A stretch of 64,000 bases of DNA, taken from JAXGMV01 sp040768445 (GTDB lineage: Bacteria; Chloroflexota; Anaerolineae; Anaerolineales; Anaerolineaceae). Under the pieces are notes generated by a model. That model had not been told where the DNA came from, did not search any database, and saw only the letters and a list, made by a program, of their open reading frames with translations. This document shows, piece by piece, positions 51,180 to 60,769 of the stretch (its first letter is position 1; every line of letters begins with the position of its first letter). Where the stretch lies: the NCBI GenBank assembly GCA_040768445.1, contig JAXGMV010000001.1, forward strand, positions 1,054,001 to 1,118,000. Reading direction: 5' to 3'. The translations under genes and the position numbers were made by a program.

Positions 51180-52658
51180 ATGTCACATACGGATATTTTG
51201 ACTGCATTGACGCACTACACCGAGCAGGAACTGCCCGGCATACTGGAAACCCATCATATCCCCGGCGCGTCTGTGCTGGTCGTTAAAGATGGCGAGGTGA
51301 TTCACCAGGCAGCAGCCGGCTTGCGCGACATTGAAGGCGGACTTCCGGCTGATACGAAAACCCTGTTCGCCATCGGCTCCACCAGCAAGGCTTTCACCGC
51401 GGTGATGCTGGGACAGCTGGTGGACGAAGGCAAGTTAAAGTGGGATGACCCGGTCGTTAAGCATATTCCCGAGTTCCGCCTGAGCGATCCGCTCACGACC
51501 ATGCAGGTCACGGTCAGGGACATGCTGTGCCACCGCACCGGCCTGCCGCGCCATGATTTGGCCTGGTTTATGTCGCGCTTTGAGCGCGAAGACCTGCTGA
51601 GGCGCATGCAGTACCTGGCACCTTTTGCGTCGTTGCGGGGAGCCTTCTGTTACAACAACCTGATGTGGATGGCAGCGGGTATCATCATTGAGCGCATTAC
51701 CGGCAAACCCTGGGAGCAGAACCTTCAGGAGCGCCTGTTTGAGCCGCTGGGCATGAAAGACGCCAACAGCTCCACCGATGCCACGCAGGCGCACAGTGCC
51801 AATTACGCCCTGCCGTACGAGAAGATCGATGGCAAACTGGTGCGCGTCCCCTTCCACCAGATTGACGCAGTCGGGCCGGCGGGATCAATCAACGCGCACA
51901 TCGAGGACTACGGCAAATGGCTGATGATGAATCTCAACGGTGGCAAGATGGACGGCAGGGTGCTGGTCTCTGAGAGCAGCCTGGCTGAGATATTCACCCC
52001 GCAGATGGCGATCAACCCGGATAACATTCTGGTTGAAAGTATCGTACGGTTTAAGGAGTTTTCACCGCTGGTGTACACGCTGGGCTGGGTGCTGCAGCAT
52101 TACCGCGGTCGCAGGCTGCTGACGCATGCCGGCGGTATTGACGGCTTTACTGCCTTTATCAATGTGCTGCCCGAGGAGAAGACCGGCGTGGTGGTACTCA
52201 GTAATTTGGGCGGGTCAAACATACCGTATGCCATCTCATGGGACCTGCTTGACCGTGCCATGGGTTGGGAGACGCTGCCGTGGACCAGCCGCATGGCTGA
52301 GTATGAGGCTGAGCGTGATGAAAAGATTAAAGCCGGCGCCGAGGGGTTGAAAGCGATGCAGGTGCAGGGAACCAGTCCCTCACACCCGCTGGAGGCGTTT
52401 GACGGCACTTTCACGAACGGCGGCTACGGCGACCTGCAGGTTAAGGTTGAGGACGGCAAATTGGTCGGTAAGTACAACCACATCCCGGTCACGCTGGCAC
52501 ACTTCCACTACGATACCTTTTTGATGCACCTGGAAATGCCGTCACCGCAGGTGACCGTACCGGTTCGCTTTGAAGCCGACATCACCGGCACTGTCCGGCG
52601 GGTGCTGATCCCGTGGGAGGAACTGACCCCCGAGATTGAATTTCTGCGCACAGCTTAA
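51180..52658 (+). CDS. Serine hydrolase, class C beta-lactamase fold, with C-terminal beta domain
   Basis: A 492-residue serine hydrolase. S67-T-S-K70 is the nucleophile motif (FAIGSTSKAFTAV), YNN near residue 158 the second, and HAGGIDGF near 320 replaces K-T-G. The C-terminal 110 residues resemble a DUF3471/lipocalin-like module. There is no signal peptide. AAGGAG is upstream of the ATG at 51180. It forms a probable operon with the TetR gene before it and a paralogue after it; substrates could be esters, D-amino acid amides or lactams. Confidence 0.9.
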   Translation: MSHTDILTALTHYTEQELPGILETHHIPGASVLVVKDGEVIHQAAAGLRDIEGGLPADTKTLFAIGSTSKAFTAVMLGQLVDEGKLKWDDPVVKHIPEFRLSDPLTTMQVTVRDMLCHRTGLPRHDLAWFMSRFEREDLLRRMQYLAPFASLRGAFCYNNLMWMAAGIIIERITGKPWEQNLQERLFEPLGMKDANSSTDATQAHSANYALPYEKIDGKLVRVPFHQIDAVGPAGSINAHIEDYGKWLMMNLNGGKMDGRVLVSESSLAEIFTPQMAINPDNILVESIVRFKEFSPLVYTLGWVLQHYRGRRLLTHAGGIDGFTAFINVLPEEKTGVVVLSNLGGSNIPYAISWDLLDRAMGWETLPWTSRMAEYEAERDEKIKAGAEGLKAMQVQGTSPSHPLEAFDGTFTNGGYGDLQVKVEDGKLVGKYNHIPVTLAHFHYDTFLMHLEMPSPQVTVPVRFEADITGTVRRVLIPWEELTPEIEFLRTA

Positions 52659-52713
52659 ATCTGTGGCCACCAGTTCACTTGTGTATTAGACGAAAGGATT
52701 GGAAGGTATCACA

Positions 52714-54180
52714 ATGGATGTTAAAGAATTGGAAGCAGCAGTTGAGGAGATTTTGCATGACTGGCACGTCCCTGGCGCGGCTGTCTCGGTGGTGAAGGAC
52801 CAGCAGGTAATTTCCTGCCGGGGATACGGCGTGCGCGAGCTGGGTAAACCAGAACCGCCGGACGGTGACACCATCTACGGCATCGGCTCCAACACCAAGT
52901 CGTTCACAGCAGCCGGTGTGGGTTTGCTGGTGGACGAGGGCAGGCTGGGCTGGGACGACCCGATCATCAAGTACCTGCCGGACTTTGCCCTGAGCGACCC
53001 CACGATCACCCAGCAGATCACCCTCAGGGATGTGCTGTGCCACCGCAGCGGCATGGGGCGTTCCATGCGCATCCTGTATCACAAGGGTTTTACCAATGCT
53101 GAGATTCTGCACAACCTGCGAAATTTTGAGCCGGTCAGCCCGTTCCGCTATGACTTTGGCTACAACAACTTTCATTACATGATCGCCGGCGCCGTGATTG
53201 AAGCCGTAAGCGGGCAGAGCTGGCCGGAATTCACGGCAGAGCGAATTTTCAAGCCGCTGAGTATGGGGCGCAGTTTTGCCGACCTGCAGTCCACGCTTGG
53301 GCACAAGAACATGTCCGGTGCGCATGCCAACCTGGATGACAGCCTGCTGCAGCATCACGCCCGCCTGTTTGCGCCAGAGAACGTGGTGGACTATGACGAT
53401 GTAGGCAACCAGCCGGCGGGCGGCATCAACTCAACGGCTGCAGACCTGACGCACTGGATGCGCATGTTGCTGGCGGATGGTAAGTGGGAGGATCAGCAGA
53501 TCCTCAGCCCGCAGGCCATAGCCGCGATGTTCACTCCCAGCACAGTGATGCTGAACCCGATGAACAGCCTGCTGGGACCGATTGCCGCCATGAATGCCGG
53601 CGTACACTTTTACACCTACGGGCTGGGCTGGATCATCTTCGATTACAAGGGTTACAAGGTGGTGATGCACGGCGGCCAGATCACCGGCTTTAACTCGGCG
53701 GTGGTGCTGGTGCCGGAGGCGGGGCTGGGCTTCAGTGTGCTGCTCAGTTCACACCAGACCATCAGCCACATCCCGCTGGTACTGATGATGCTGGACTTCT
53801 TCCTCGGCGGGGGGCAGCGCGATTGGAACAAGGAGTACCTGGGCGCCATCCAGCACATTCACCAGGGCGAGTTGGCTGCCCATCAAAAACTGCTGGAATC
53901 GCGTAAGCCGGATACCAGCCCCTCACTGCCCAAGGCAGCATATGCCGGCAGTTATCACAATGCCTTCATGGGCGGCACCGAGGTGATGCTTGAGGGCGAT
54001 ACCCTGATGATGGCCTACGGCAAGGGTTACCTGGGCGACCTGGTGCACTGGCACGATGATACCTTCTATGTGCGCTGGTCAAACCGCACCTTTGATCACA
54101 ATTTCATCACCTTCACAGTCAAAGACGGCGCTGTCACGGCGGTTGAAGTGCAGGACGAAGCGCTGTTTCAGCGGGATTAG
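52714..54180 (+). CDS. Serine hydrolase, class C beta-lactamase fold (paralogue)
   Basis: A 488-residue enzyme in the same layout as the preceding one: S59-N-T-K62 (GIGSNTKSFTAAG), DFGYNNFHYM for the Tyr-x-Asn motif, and HGGQITGF for the third motif; the C-terminal domain follows. GGAAGG lies 7 nt before the ATG at 52714. The pair arose by duplication but is clearly diverged, suggesting different substrates. It is followed after 22 nt by the CocE-type hydrolase. Confidence 0.9.
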   Translation: MDVKELEAAVEEILHDWHVPGAAVSVVKDQQVISCRGYGVRELGKPEPPDGDTIYGIGSNTKSFTAAGVGLLVDEGRLGWDDPIIKYLPDFALSDPTITQQITLRDVLCHRSGMGRSMRILYHKGFTNAEILHNLRNFEPVSPFRYDFGYNNFHYMIAGAVIEAVSGQSWPEFTAERIFKPLSMGRSFADLQSTLGHKNMSGAHANLDDSLLQHHARLFAPENVVDYDDVGNQPAGGINSTAADLTHWMRMLLADGKWEDQQILSPQAIAAMFTPSTVMLNPMNSLLGPIAAMNAGVHFYTYGLGWIIFDYKGYKVVMHGGQITGFNSAVVLVPEAGLGFSVLLSSHQTISHIPLVLMMLDFFLGGGQRDWNKEYLGAIQHIHQGELAAHQKLLESRKPDTSPSLPKAAYAGSYHNAFMGGTEVMLEGDTLMMAYGKGYLGDLVHWHDDTFYVRWSNRTFDHNFITFTVKDGAVTAVEVQDEALFQRD

Positions 54181-54202
54181 CGACCGGCACAAGGGATAGA
54201 CA

Positions 54203-56008
54203 ATGACAAAAACGATAAAACTGCTTGAAGAATCCATTGGCTGGGGCGCGTTGGAGCCCCACCGGCAGCCGGAATTTGACGGCTTTGACACCCGATCTGT
54301 GTATGTGCCCATGCCGGACGGCGTGCGCCTGGCAGTGGAAGTGCACCTGCCGCGCGGGCTTGAACCCGGGCGCAGCCTGCCGACCCTGCTGTTCCGCACG
54401 CGCTACTGGCGCGAGGTGGAGGTGGTGGAAGGTGAGCCGCCTGTCAACCCGTTTGTAGCGTTTTTTACCTCCTATGGCTATGCCATTGTCAGGGCGGACG
54501 TGCGCGGCACCGGCGCGTCTTTTGGCACCATGCGGCACGAATGGCAGCCCGAGGATACCGAGGATGCCTATCACCTGGTGGACTGGATCATCAGCCAACC
54601 CTGGTCAAATGGCAAGGTCGGCGCCTACGGCATCTCCTACCCGGGCACCACGGCAGAACTGCTGGCTGAGACCTGCCACCCGGCGGCGAAAGCCATCTGG
54701 GCAACCTATTTTGAGCTGGACGGTTACACCGACCTGGCGCTGCCCGGTGGTGTGCCGTGCTTGTTCATTGAGGCGTGGGGGCAGCACACCGCACTGCTTG
54801 ACCAGAACGTGCGCCTGGGGCATGACTCGCAGCCAGACCCGCGCTTCGTCGGCGTCAAGCCGGTGGATGAGGACAAAGACCGTACGCTGCTCAAGGCGGC
54901 AGTGGCAGAGCATAAAGACAATGTCAACGCTCATATTCTGCTGGGCGATGTAGTGTACAAAGACCAGACCATGACCGGCACCAATGTGGCTGTCAGCCAG
55001 ATGGCGGTGTATTCACGGCGCGAGAAGATTGAACGCTCCGGCGTGCCGATTGACATTTGGGGCAGCTGGATGGACGCCAACACCCCCGACACGGTCATAC
55101 GCCATTTCACCAGCTTTAACAATACAGGGCGGGCGGTGATCAACGCCTGGAGCCACGGCGGTTCGCAGTTCTGCAGCCCATTCAAGCCGGCTGGCAGTGA
55201 CCTGGAATTGAGCCTGGAGAACCAGTTGAGCGAGATCCTGCGCTTCATGGACGCACATTTTATGGATGCCGACACCGGCATCCCGGAGAAGACGCTGTAT
55301 TACTACACCATGGGTGAGGAAAAATGGAAATCCACCCACGTTTGGCCGCCGCAGGGCTGTGCCATGCAGCGCTGGTACCTGAAACCCGGCCGGGGTTTGA
55401 GCCGGGAGATGCCGGATGAGCAGGCTGCCAGCGAAACCTACCGGGTGGATTACAGCGCCACGACCGGTGAGCGCAACCGCTGGTGGACGGAGATGGGCGG
55501 TGGGCCGGTGGTGTATGACGACCGGGCAGAGCAGGATAGGAAACTGCTGGTGTTCGAGAGCGAGCCATTGGAGGAGGACATGGAGATTACCGGCTACCCG
55601 GTCTTCAACCTGCAGGCGGCTTCCACCCACACAGACGGCGCCTTCTTCGTTTACCTGGAGGATGTGGCACCGGACGGCAGAGTGACCTACCTGAGCGAGG
55701 GCATCCTGCGGGCGCTGCACCGCAAGGTCTCTGACAAGCAGCCGCCTTATAAGGTGTTTGGGCCGTATCACAGCTACGAGCGGGAGGATGCCGAGCCGCT
55801 GACACCCGGTGAAATAGCCACACTTCCGATCACACTCATCCCCACCTCAGTGCTGGTGCGCAAGGGGCACAAGCTGCGCCTGTCGCTGGCCGGCGCGGAT
55901 GCCTCAGCTTTTGTGCGGTTGCCGGCTGAAGGCGACCCGGTCATCACGGTCTCCTGCGGTGCGGAGCAGCCCTCGTGGATAGACCTGCCAGTGATGCCGC
56001 GCGCGTGA
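54203..56008 (+). CDS. CocE/NonD-type alpha/beta hydrolase (X-Pro dipeptidyl-peptidase S15 family)
   Basis: A 601-residue hydrolase of the S15/CocE family. The catalytic Ser145 is in AYGISYPGTT; ADVRGTGASFGTM (about 98-110) is typical, Asp and His are expected near DIWGSWMDANTPDT and AWSHGGSQF. The C-terminal jelly-roll domain is about 400-600 (ELPLE to the end). Relatives cleave acyl esters, cocaine-like esters, glutaryl-cephalosporin amides or X-Pro peptides. It has no signal peptide. Same strand and short gaps place it with the two serine hydrolases. Confidence 0.9.
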   Translation: MTKTIKLLEESIGWGALEPHRQPEFDGFDTRSVYVPMPDGVRLAVEVHLPRGLEPGRSLPTLLFRTRYWREVEVVEGEPPVNPFVAFFTSYGYAIVRADVRGTGASFGTMRHEWQPEDTEDAYHLVDWIISQPWSNGKVGAYGISYPGTTAELLAETCHPAAKAIWATYFELDGYTDLALPGGVPCLFIEAWGQHTALLDQNVRLGHDSQPDPRFVGVKPVDEDKDRTLLKAAVAEHKDNVNAHILLGDVVYKDQTMTGTNVAVSQMAVYSRREKIERSGVPIDIWGSWMDANTPDTVIRHFTSFNNTGRAVINAWSHGGSQFCSPFKPAGSDLELSLENQLSEILRFMDAHFMDADTGIPEKTLYYYTMGEEKWKSTHVWPPQGCAMQRWYLKPGRGLSREMPDEQAASETYRVDYSATTGERNRWWTEMGGGPVVYDDRAEQDRKLLVFESEPLEEDMEITGYPVFNLQAASTHTDGAFFVYLEDVAPDGRVTYLSEGILRALHRKVSDKQPPYKVFGPYHSYEREDAEPLTPGEIATLPITLIPTSVLVRKGHKLRLSLAGADASAFVRLPAEGDPVITVSCGAEQPSWIDLPVMPRA

Positions 56009-56027
56009 GTAATCGCTGCTGCAATTC

Positions 56028-56074
56028 CCGGGCGCTCTCAATCCCTGCCTGCGCACTCCCTGCAGAGCGCCCGG
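56028..56074 (+). terminator. Terminator-like hairpin after the CocE-type gene
   Basis: CCGGGCGCTCT and AGAGCGCCCGG form an 11-bp stem with a 25-nt loop; only a short T-containing tract follows. Confidence 0.6.
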
Positions 56075-56118
56075 TATTTCAGACAGCCAAATTGAAGTAA
56101 AAAAAGCCGATTTCCTTG

Positions 56119-56180
56119 TTGACAGGCAGTCAAAAAAATCGTAAGATAATACCATCCAGACAAAAAATTAACCGAACGGT
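56119..56180 (+). promoter_or_regulatory. Promoter and TetR-type operator for the second TetR gene
   Basis: TTGACA (56119-56124), 17 nt, TAAGAT (56142-56147) form a promoter. About 23 nt downstream lies ACCGAACGGT (56171-56180), with ACCG and CGGT half-sites and extended symmetry in its flanks, as in many TetR operators. Autoregulation is likely. Confidence 0.65.
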
Positions 56181-56219
56181 CAAAAAAAATATCATCCTGT
56201 CTCGAATAAATGCTGGTAG

Positions 56220-56846
56220 ATGATGACAAAACAAACCAGGAAGCAGCCCAGTTTTATCGAAGAAGCCCGGCGCAGGCAGATCATTGAGGCTGCCATACGC
56301 ACGATTGCCCGGCGCGGCATGGTGCACACCACGCTGGAAGACATCGCTAATGAAATTGAGGTGAGCAAGGGTGTGATCCTTTACCACTTCAAGAACAAGG
56401 CCGAGCTGATTGCCGAGGTGATCAACCACCTGATCAGCGAACAGCGCAGCCATCGGCAGGCGCGGTTGGCAGCGATGGAAACACCGCTTGAAAGGCTGCA
56501 CGAGTACATCCGCGCGGATATGGATTTTTACCTGAACAACCGCCAGAGCATGATTTGCTGGTGGGAGCTGTTCACATTCTACAAATCACCTGAAGAGAAA
56601 GCCCTGTTGGAAAGCCGACTTTATGATGTACCAAGGGAGACACTGGTGCGAATCATCCGGGATGGGCAGGCTGCGGGTGTCTTTAGACAGGAAATTGACC
56701 CCCTGACTGCTGCCACGCTGGTGGAAGGCGCGATTGAAGGCGTGATGATTCAATGGGTATTTGACGAGACGCAGGTGGACCTGCACAACTGTGGAGAGGA
56801 GCTGATCAGCCTGTTGGAGGCGCGTTACCTGGCCCCGGCTGGCTGA
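56220..56846 (+). CDS. TetR-family transcriptional regulator
   Basis: A 208-residue TetR regulator: HTH at about 13-60 (RRQIIEAAIRTIARRGMVHTTLEDIANEIEVSKGVILYHFKNKAEL), then a helical effector domain. It resembles the regulator at 50525. It lies 56 nt before an MFS carrier, which it may control, with an operator-like palindrome in its own leader. Two ATG codons in tandem make the exact start uncertain by one codon. Confidence 0.9.
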   Translation: MMTKQTRKQPSFIEEARRRQIIEAAIRTIARRGMVHTTLEDIANEIEVSKGVILYHFKNKAELIAEVINHLISEQRSHRQARLAAMETPLERLHEYIRADMDFYLNNRQSMICWWELFTFYKSPEEKALLESRLYDVPRETLVRIIRDGQAAGVFRQEIDPLTAATLVEGAIEGVMIQWVFDETQVDLHNCGEELISLLEARYLAPAG

Positions 56847-56902
56847 CCGGTTTTTTTTTGAAAGCCATAATCCATTCTATTTTGTAAAGGAAAGAGGACC
56901 CC

Positions 56903-58231
56903 ATGCCAAAATTTAGTATGAAAAAGGTGATCTTGATTGTTTTAGTGAACGCTGCACTGCAGGTAATGTGGATTGTTTACAACTCCTACGTGCCCCTGTA
57001 CCTGCAGGGTGGCAATGTTGGCGCCCTGGGCGAAGGCGCCGCCAACATTCCCGGCTTCGGTATGAACCCGGCTCTGACCGGCTTTATCATGACGCTGGAT
57101 AACATCCTGGCGCTGTTCATTGTGCCCTTCGTCGGCATGCTGAGCGACAGCTCCAAATCAAAGATCGGGCGCAGGATGCCGTTCCTGCTCTACCCGATGC
57201 CTTTCATGGTAATTGCCCTGCTGGTGATCGGCTTCATCCCCGGCCTCATCCCACCCGAGAACAGCGGCAACCTCTCAGCCCTGATCGGATTGTTTATCCC
57301 ATTCTTTGTGGCACTGACAGTTATACTGTTGGGCAACGCCTTCATGGACTCACCCAAGAGTGCGCTCTTGTTTGACTGGACGCCGTCCTCAAAACGGACG
57401 CTGGCAAACAGTATTGGCATCCTGGTCGCCACCTTGACGACCATTGTGGTGGTGCTCTCCAGCTCGCTGCTGTTTGAGATCTTCAAGCCGCTGCCTTTCT
57501 TACTTTCTGCGGCTGTTTTACTTATTGCGGTTCTGTTGGTGTGGTTCTTTGTCAAAGATGCTCCCACCCCAAGCGAAGTTGTTGAAGAGCAGCTTACTCC
57601 CAAGAAGATCCTGGCGGTCATTGGCAGCCTTAAGCCAGACCGCAAACGCAGCCTGATCTATTTCATCATTTCCATGTTCCTGGCCTATTTGGGCGTGGGT
57701 GTGCTGCAGGCCTTCCTGACTTCTTATGCCGTGTCAGTGACCGGCATGGACGCCGGTACAGCCGGCATGTTGATGGCCATCTTTGCCATTGGCGGCGCCG
57801 TGGTGGCCTTGCCAGCTGCCTGGCTAGTGGGCAAGACCAGCCGCCGTCTCATGAGTATTGTCGGTTTCATCATTATGGCTGCCGGCAGTGTTTTACTCAC
57901 CATTATCCCCAACCCAACCCTGTTGATGGTCATGATGATCCTCTTTGCTGTTGGCTGGATTTTGGCAAATGTCGGACAGACCCCGATGATGGCGGAACAT
58001 GCGCCTACCGATAGCTACCTGGCAACCTTTATCTCCATGCTCGGAATCATTGCCACCATCAGCAACATTGTCGGTCCCAACCTGGGCGGCTGGGTGGTAC
58101 AGCTGTTTGGCAACAACTATACTGCCATCTGGCCGGTTATCGCCATTTCGTTTGTGCTGGCAATCATCTTCATGATCCCGGTCACGCACGGCGAAGCCCG
58201 CAAGGAAGAGGCTGAGACACCTGCTGAATAA
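56903..58231 (+). CDS. MFS transporter, SLC45/GPH-like
   Basis: A 442-residue carrier with 12 spans. LFIVPFVGMLSDSSKSKIGRRMPFLLYPMPFM is the loop 2-3 motif found in sugar/cation symporters (GPH, SLC45), and the two halves are joined by an acidic loop (PTPSEVVEEQLTPKK). The substrate may be a sugar, sugar acid or the compound broken down by the hydrolases next door. AGAGG precedes the ATG. Regulated probably by the upstream TetR. Confidence 0.88.
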   Translation: MPKFSMKKVILIVLVNAALQVMWIVYNSYVPLYLQGGNVGALGEGAANIPGFGMNPALTGFIMTLDNILALFIVPFVGMLSDSSKSKIGRRMPFLLYPMPFMVIALLVIGFIPGLIPPENSGNLSALIGLFIPFFVALTVILLGNAFMDSPKSALLFDWTPSSKRTLANSIGILVATLTTIVVVLSSSLLFEIFKPLPFLLSAAVLLIAVLLVWFFVKDAPTPSEVVEEQLTPKKILAVIGSLKPDRKRSLIYFIISMFLAYLGVGVLQAFLTSYAVSVTGMDAGTAGMLMAIFAIGGAVVALPAAWLVGKTSRRLMSIVGFIIMAAGSVLLTIIPNPTLLMVMMILFAVGWILANVGQTPMMAEHAPTDSYLATFISMLGIIATISNIVGPNLGGWVVQLFGNNYTAIWPVIAISFVLAIIFMIPVTHGEARKEEAETPAE

Positions 58232-58262
58232 CCCCTGTATACTGCGATACAGTATTAAAAGA

Positions 58263-58300
58263 AATCACCCCGCCGTAACTGACGGGGTGATTGGTTTTTG
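58263..58300 (+). terminator. Terminator after the MFS gene
   Basis: ATCACCCCG and CGGGGTGAT form a 9-bp stem followed by TGGTTTTTG. Confidence 0.8.
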
Positions 58301-58305
58301 GTAAG

Positions 58306-58863
58306 TTATCTGGCTTTATGGTTAGCCCAGGCGGAAAGCCCCAACAGTGCGCCGACAACCACAAGCAGGGCGATGATGACAATAAGCACGGTTGGGTTCA
58401 TACGCTCCTCAACCCGTTCACCCAATGGCTGGGGAGTGGGTGTGGGGGAGATATCCGGCGTGGGGGTGTGCACGGTGACTACAGGCGTGGGCGTGTTGGC
58501 CGGCAGCAGCGTGGGTGTGAAAGCCAGCCGCACCAGCAGTTTCTCGCCCGGCTGCAGGACGGCGTCAAATGTGATGCCGTTGAGCGACAACAGGGTGTAA
58601 ACATCGATGTTGTTGACTTCGGCAATGGACCACAATGACTCACCTTCCATGACCTCATGGTAGATCGGGCCGCCCTCATCAGCCGGTTGACCGCCCTCCG
58701 GCGTGGCAGTTTCCTGTGCCTGCAAAGGTGCTTCAGGCATTGCAGGCGCGCCCGCCAGGGCCGGTTGGATGCCAGCAAACAGCAGGGCAGCTGCCAGCAG
58801 CAGTGCAGGCAGAGCGAAGCGGCAGACCGTGGGGATTGTGTGGGGTTCGTCTCTCATGGGCAT
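58306..58863 (-). CDS. LysM-domain surface protein with C-terminal membrane anchor
   Basis: A protein of about 185 residues: an N-terminal signal or anchor (FALPALLLAAALLFAG), a LysM domain at about 70-110 (YHEVMEGESLWSIAEVNNIDVYTLLSLNG), a Thr/Pro-rich stretch (PTPDISPTPTP) and a C-terminal span (about 160-182). LysM binds peptidoglycan or chitin-like glycans. No good ribosome-binding site is seen; I prefer the ATG at 58863, with 58857 or a TTG at 58887 possible. A TATAAT lies at about 58900-58906 on the minus strand. Confidence 0.75.
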   Translation of the reverse strand: MPMRDEPHTIPTVCRFALPALLLAAALLFAGIQPALAGAPAMPEAPLQAQETATPEGGQPADEGGPIYHEVMEGESLWSIAEVNNIDVYTLLSLNGITFDAVLQPGEKLLVRLAFTPTLLPANTPTPVVTVHTPTPDISPTPTPQPLGERVEERMNPTVLIVIIALLVVVGALLGLSAWANHKAR

Positions 58864-58977
58864 GTGTCGGCAGGCGGGGTAAATCAACCTGGTGCAGTTT
58901 AATTATACCTGCCGCAGGAGAGATAAATCGTTGTATTTGTGTCCGTTTGACATGAGAGCATATTCTGCTGATGTTGC

Positions 58978-59013
58978 ATAAAAACAGCCTGCCGCTGATA
59001 AGAGGGCAGGCTG
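58978..59013 (-). terminator. Terminator of the two-component operon
   Basis: On the minus strand CAGCCTGCC pairs with GGCAGGCTG and a run of T follows, 16 nt after the response-regulator stop codon. Confidence 0.88.
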
Positions 59014-59028
59014 AAATTGACAGTTTTT

Positions 59029-59694
59029 TCAGGCTTCGACGATACCCAGCTCAATAGCAAATTTGATCAGCTCGCGGTAGTTGTGCATGTCAAGCTTTTC
59101 CATGATATTGGCACGATGCCGCTCCACCGTTTTGTAGCTGATGCTGAGAAAATCGGCAATCTCCTTATTGGAGTGACCCTCGGCGATCAATCTGAAGATC
59201 TGCTGTTCTCGCTTAGTCAGCTTGTTGTACGGGTTATTAGTTTGCCCGCTGTTGTGAGATTTGAGATACTCCGGGATGATATTGGTGGAGACCTCGGGGC
59301 TGAGGTAATACCTGCCGTTGCATACGTGCCGGATGGCATGCACAATTTCAGGGCTGGAAGCTGACTTTACAATATAGCCATGCGCACCGTTCTGCAGAGC
59401 CTGGAAGACCAGGCTTTCCTTAAGAAACACGGACAGCATGATGACGTGAATTTCCTGCTTGATACTCTCGCTAAACTGGTGTATCTGCGTGGCAATCTCA
59501 AGCCCGTTGAAATCCGGCAGCCCAATATCCAACATCACAGCGCTGGGTTTTAACTGCTGGACGATACGTAGTGCCTGGGCACCGTCTTCAGCTTCTCCCA
59601 CCACCACCATATCGTGCTGTGCATTGATCGCATCCCGCAGGCCATCTCGAACCAACGGGTGGTCATCGACCAGCAGTACCTCAAATTTTTTCAT
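59029..59694 (-). CDS. NarL/FixJ-type response regulator
   Basis: A 221-residue response regulator. The receiver domain (1-125) has the acidic pair D10-D11, phospho-acceptor D56 (VMLDIGLP) and K107 (IVKSA); the LuxR helix-turn-helix is at about 150-205 (LTKREQQIFRLIAEGHSNKEIADFLSISYKTVERHRANI). It would be phosphorylated by the sensor kinase whose gene overlaps its start by 14 nt. AGGA lies before the ATG. Targets are unknown, though the NO, nitrite or cyanate-related genes nearby are candidates. Confidence 0.95.
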   Translation of the reverse strand: MKKFEVLLVDDHPLVRDGLRDAINAQHDMVVVGEAEDGAQALRIVQQLKPSAVMLDIGLPDFNGLEIATQIHQFSESIKQEIHVIMLSVFLKESLVFQALQNGAHGYIVKSASSPEIVHAIRHVCNGRYYLSPEVSTNIIPEYLKSHNSGQTNNPYNKLTKREQQIFRLIAEGHSNKEIADFLSISYKTVERHRANIMEKLDMHNYRELIKFAIELGIVEA

Positions 59695-60754
59695 GATGGT
59701 TATCCTGAATGGGCAGTTCCGCCCTGATGGTGGTTCCCCGCTGGATTTGAGAGGTAATTTTGATATTGCCGTTTAACTCCAAAATGCGCTGTTTCATAAT
59801 TCGCAAGCCGGTACCCAGGGCAACCTTGTCATCAGGATTGAAGCCAATGCCATCATCAGTAATGGTGGCAATGATTGTTGGGTGACTGTAAACCAGCTTA
59901 AGTTCAACATGCTTCGCGCTGGCGTGCTTGATGATGTTATTCAGGCTCTCCTGGAAGACTCTGAAGACGGCGACTTCCAGGTCTGCCGGCAAGCGCCTGT
60001 CTCCCAGCCCGTAGGATTGGTAGTGGATATCCAGACCGTACAGTGAGGCATACTGCTCCTTCAACCAGGTCAGCGTCTCCTCCAGCCCCAGAGGACCAAG
60101 CATGGACGGCATCAGGTTGCTGGAGATGCTGCTCACTTCGCGACCCATATTTTCGATCCAGGTGATGGTTTTCTTCAGGTCAGCCTGTTGGCGCTCGAAT
60201 GTCTTGGGTTGTTTCTTGAGCGATTCGTGAATGTTTTCGAGGGAGAACTTAATTGCCAGTATGGTCTGTCCCAAACCATCGTGCAAATTGCTGGCAATGC
60301 GTGATTTTTCCTTCTCAACAAGCTGCATGGTTTGGGTGGAGAGCCAGTGAATCTCCTGCTCTGCCAGGACGCGGTCAGTCACATCAGTGTAGACCTCAAT
60401 CCTGCCGCCCTGGTAAACGCCGCGTTGAATGGGCTGGCTGGAATGTTCCAACCAGCGTTCCTGCAGATCGTTGTTTGGCAGAACATGGCAGATAAAGCGC
60501 TCTATATAGGAGTTGTCATCATAGGTTGCCAGCACACGCTTGCGAAATGCCTCACCGTTTTCAAAAATGTGGCAAATTCTCTCGGCAACCAGCTTGCGCT
60601 TATCACGGCCAACGGTGTCTTCCCGAGCCAGGCCGAAAAACGCCTCCAACGCTGAGTTAATCTCAGCCACGTGAAAGTTATTATCCAACACAAACACGCC
60701 GACCGGCAGGATATCAAGAATGTTTTCCATCAGCATAACCCCATTAGATGTCAT
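59681..60754 (-). CDS. PAS sensor histidine kinase (NarX/DegS-type HisKA_3)
   Basis: A 357-residue soluble sensor kinase. A PAS domain covers about 12-130 (ILDILPVGVFVLDNNFHVAEINSALEAFFG), then HisKA_3 with phospho-acceptor H158 (SNLHDGLGQT) and HATPase_c (DDGIGFNPDDKVALGTGLRIMKQRI). There is no membrane span or extracellular domain, so an internal ligand or cofactor is sensed. Starts at 60754, 60736 or 60730 are possible. It is preceded by a leader with terminator and antiterminator hairpins. Confidence 0.92.
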   Translation of the reverse strand: MTSNGVMLMENILDILPVGVFVLDNNFHVAEINSALEAFFGLAREDTVGRDKRKLVAERICHIFENGEAFRKRVLATYDDNSYIERFICHVLPNNDLQERWLEHSSQPIQRGVYQGGRIEVYTDVTDRVLAEQEIHWLSTQTMQLVEKEKSRIASNLHDGLGQTILAIKFSLENIHESLKKQPKTFERQQADLKKTITWIENMGREVSSISSNLMPSMLGPLGLEETLTWLKEQYASLYGLDIHYQSYGLGDRRLPADLEVAVFRVFQESLNNIIKHASAKHVELKLVYSHPTIIATITDDGIGFNPDDKVALGTGLRIMKQRILELNGNIKITSQIQRGTTIRAELPIQDNHHEKI

Positions 60755-60769
60755 AGTTTGGTATCAACG

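Noticed and set aside
55013..55771. Minus-strand frame of about 250 codons opposite the CocE-type gene
   Set aside because: Shadow frame caused by GC-rich codon bias; no start signal and composition unlike a folded protein.
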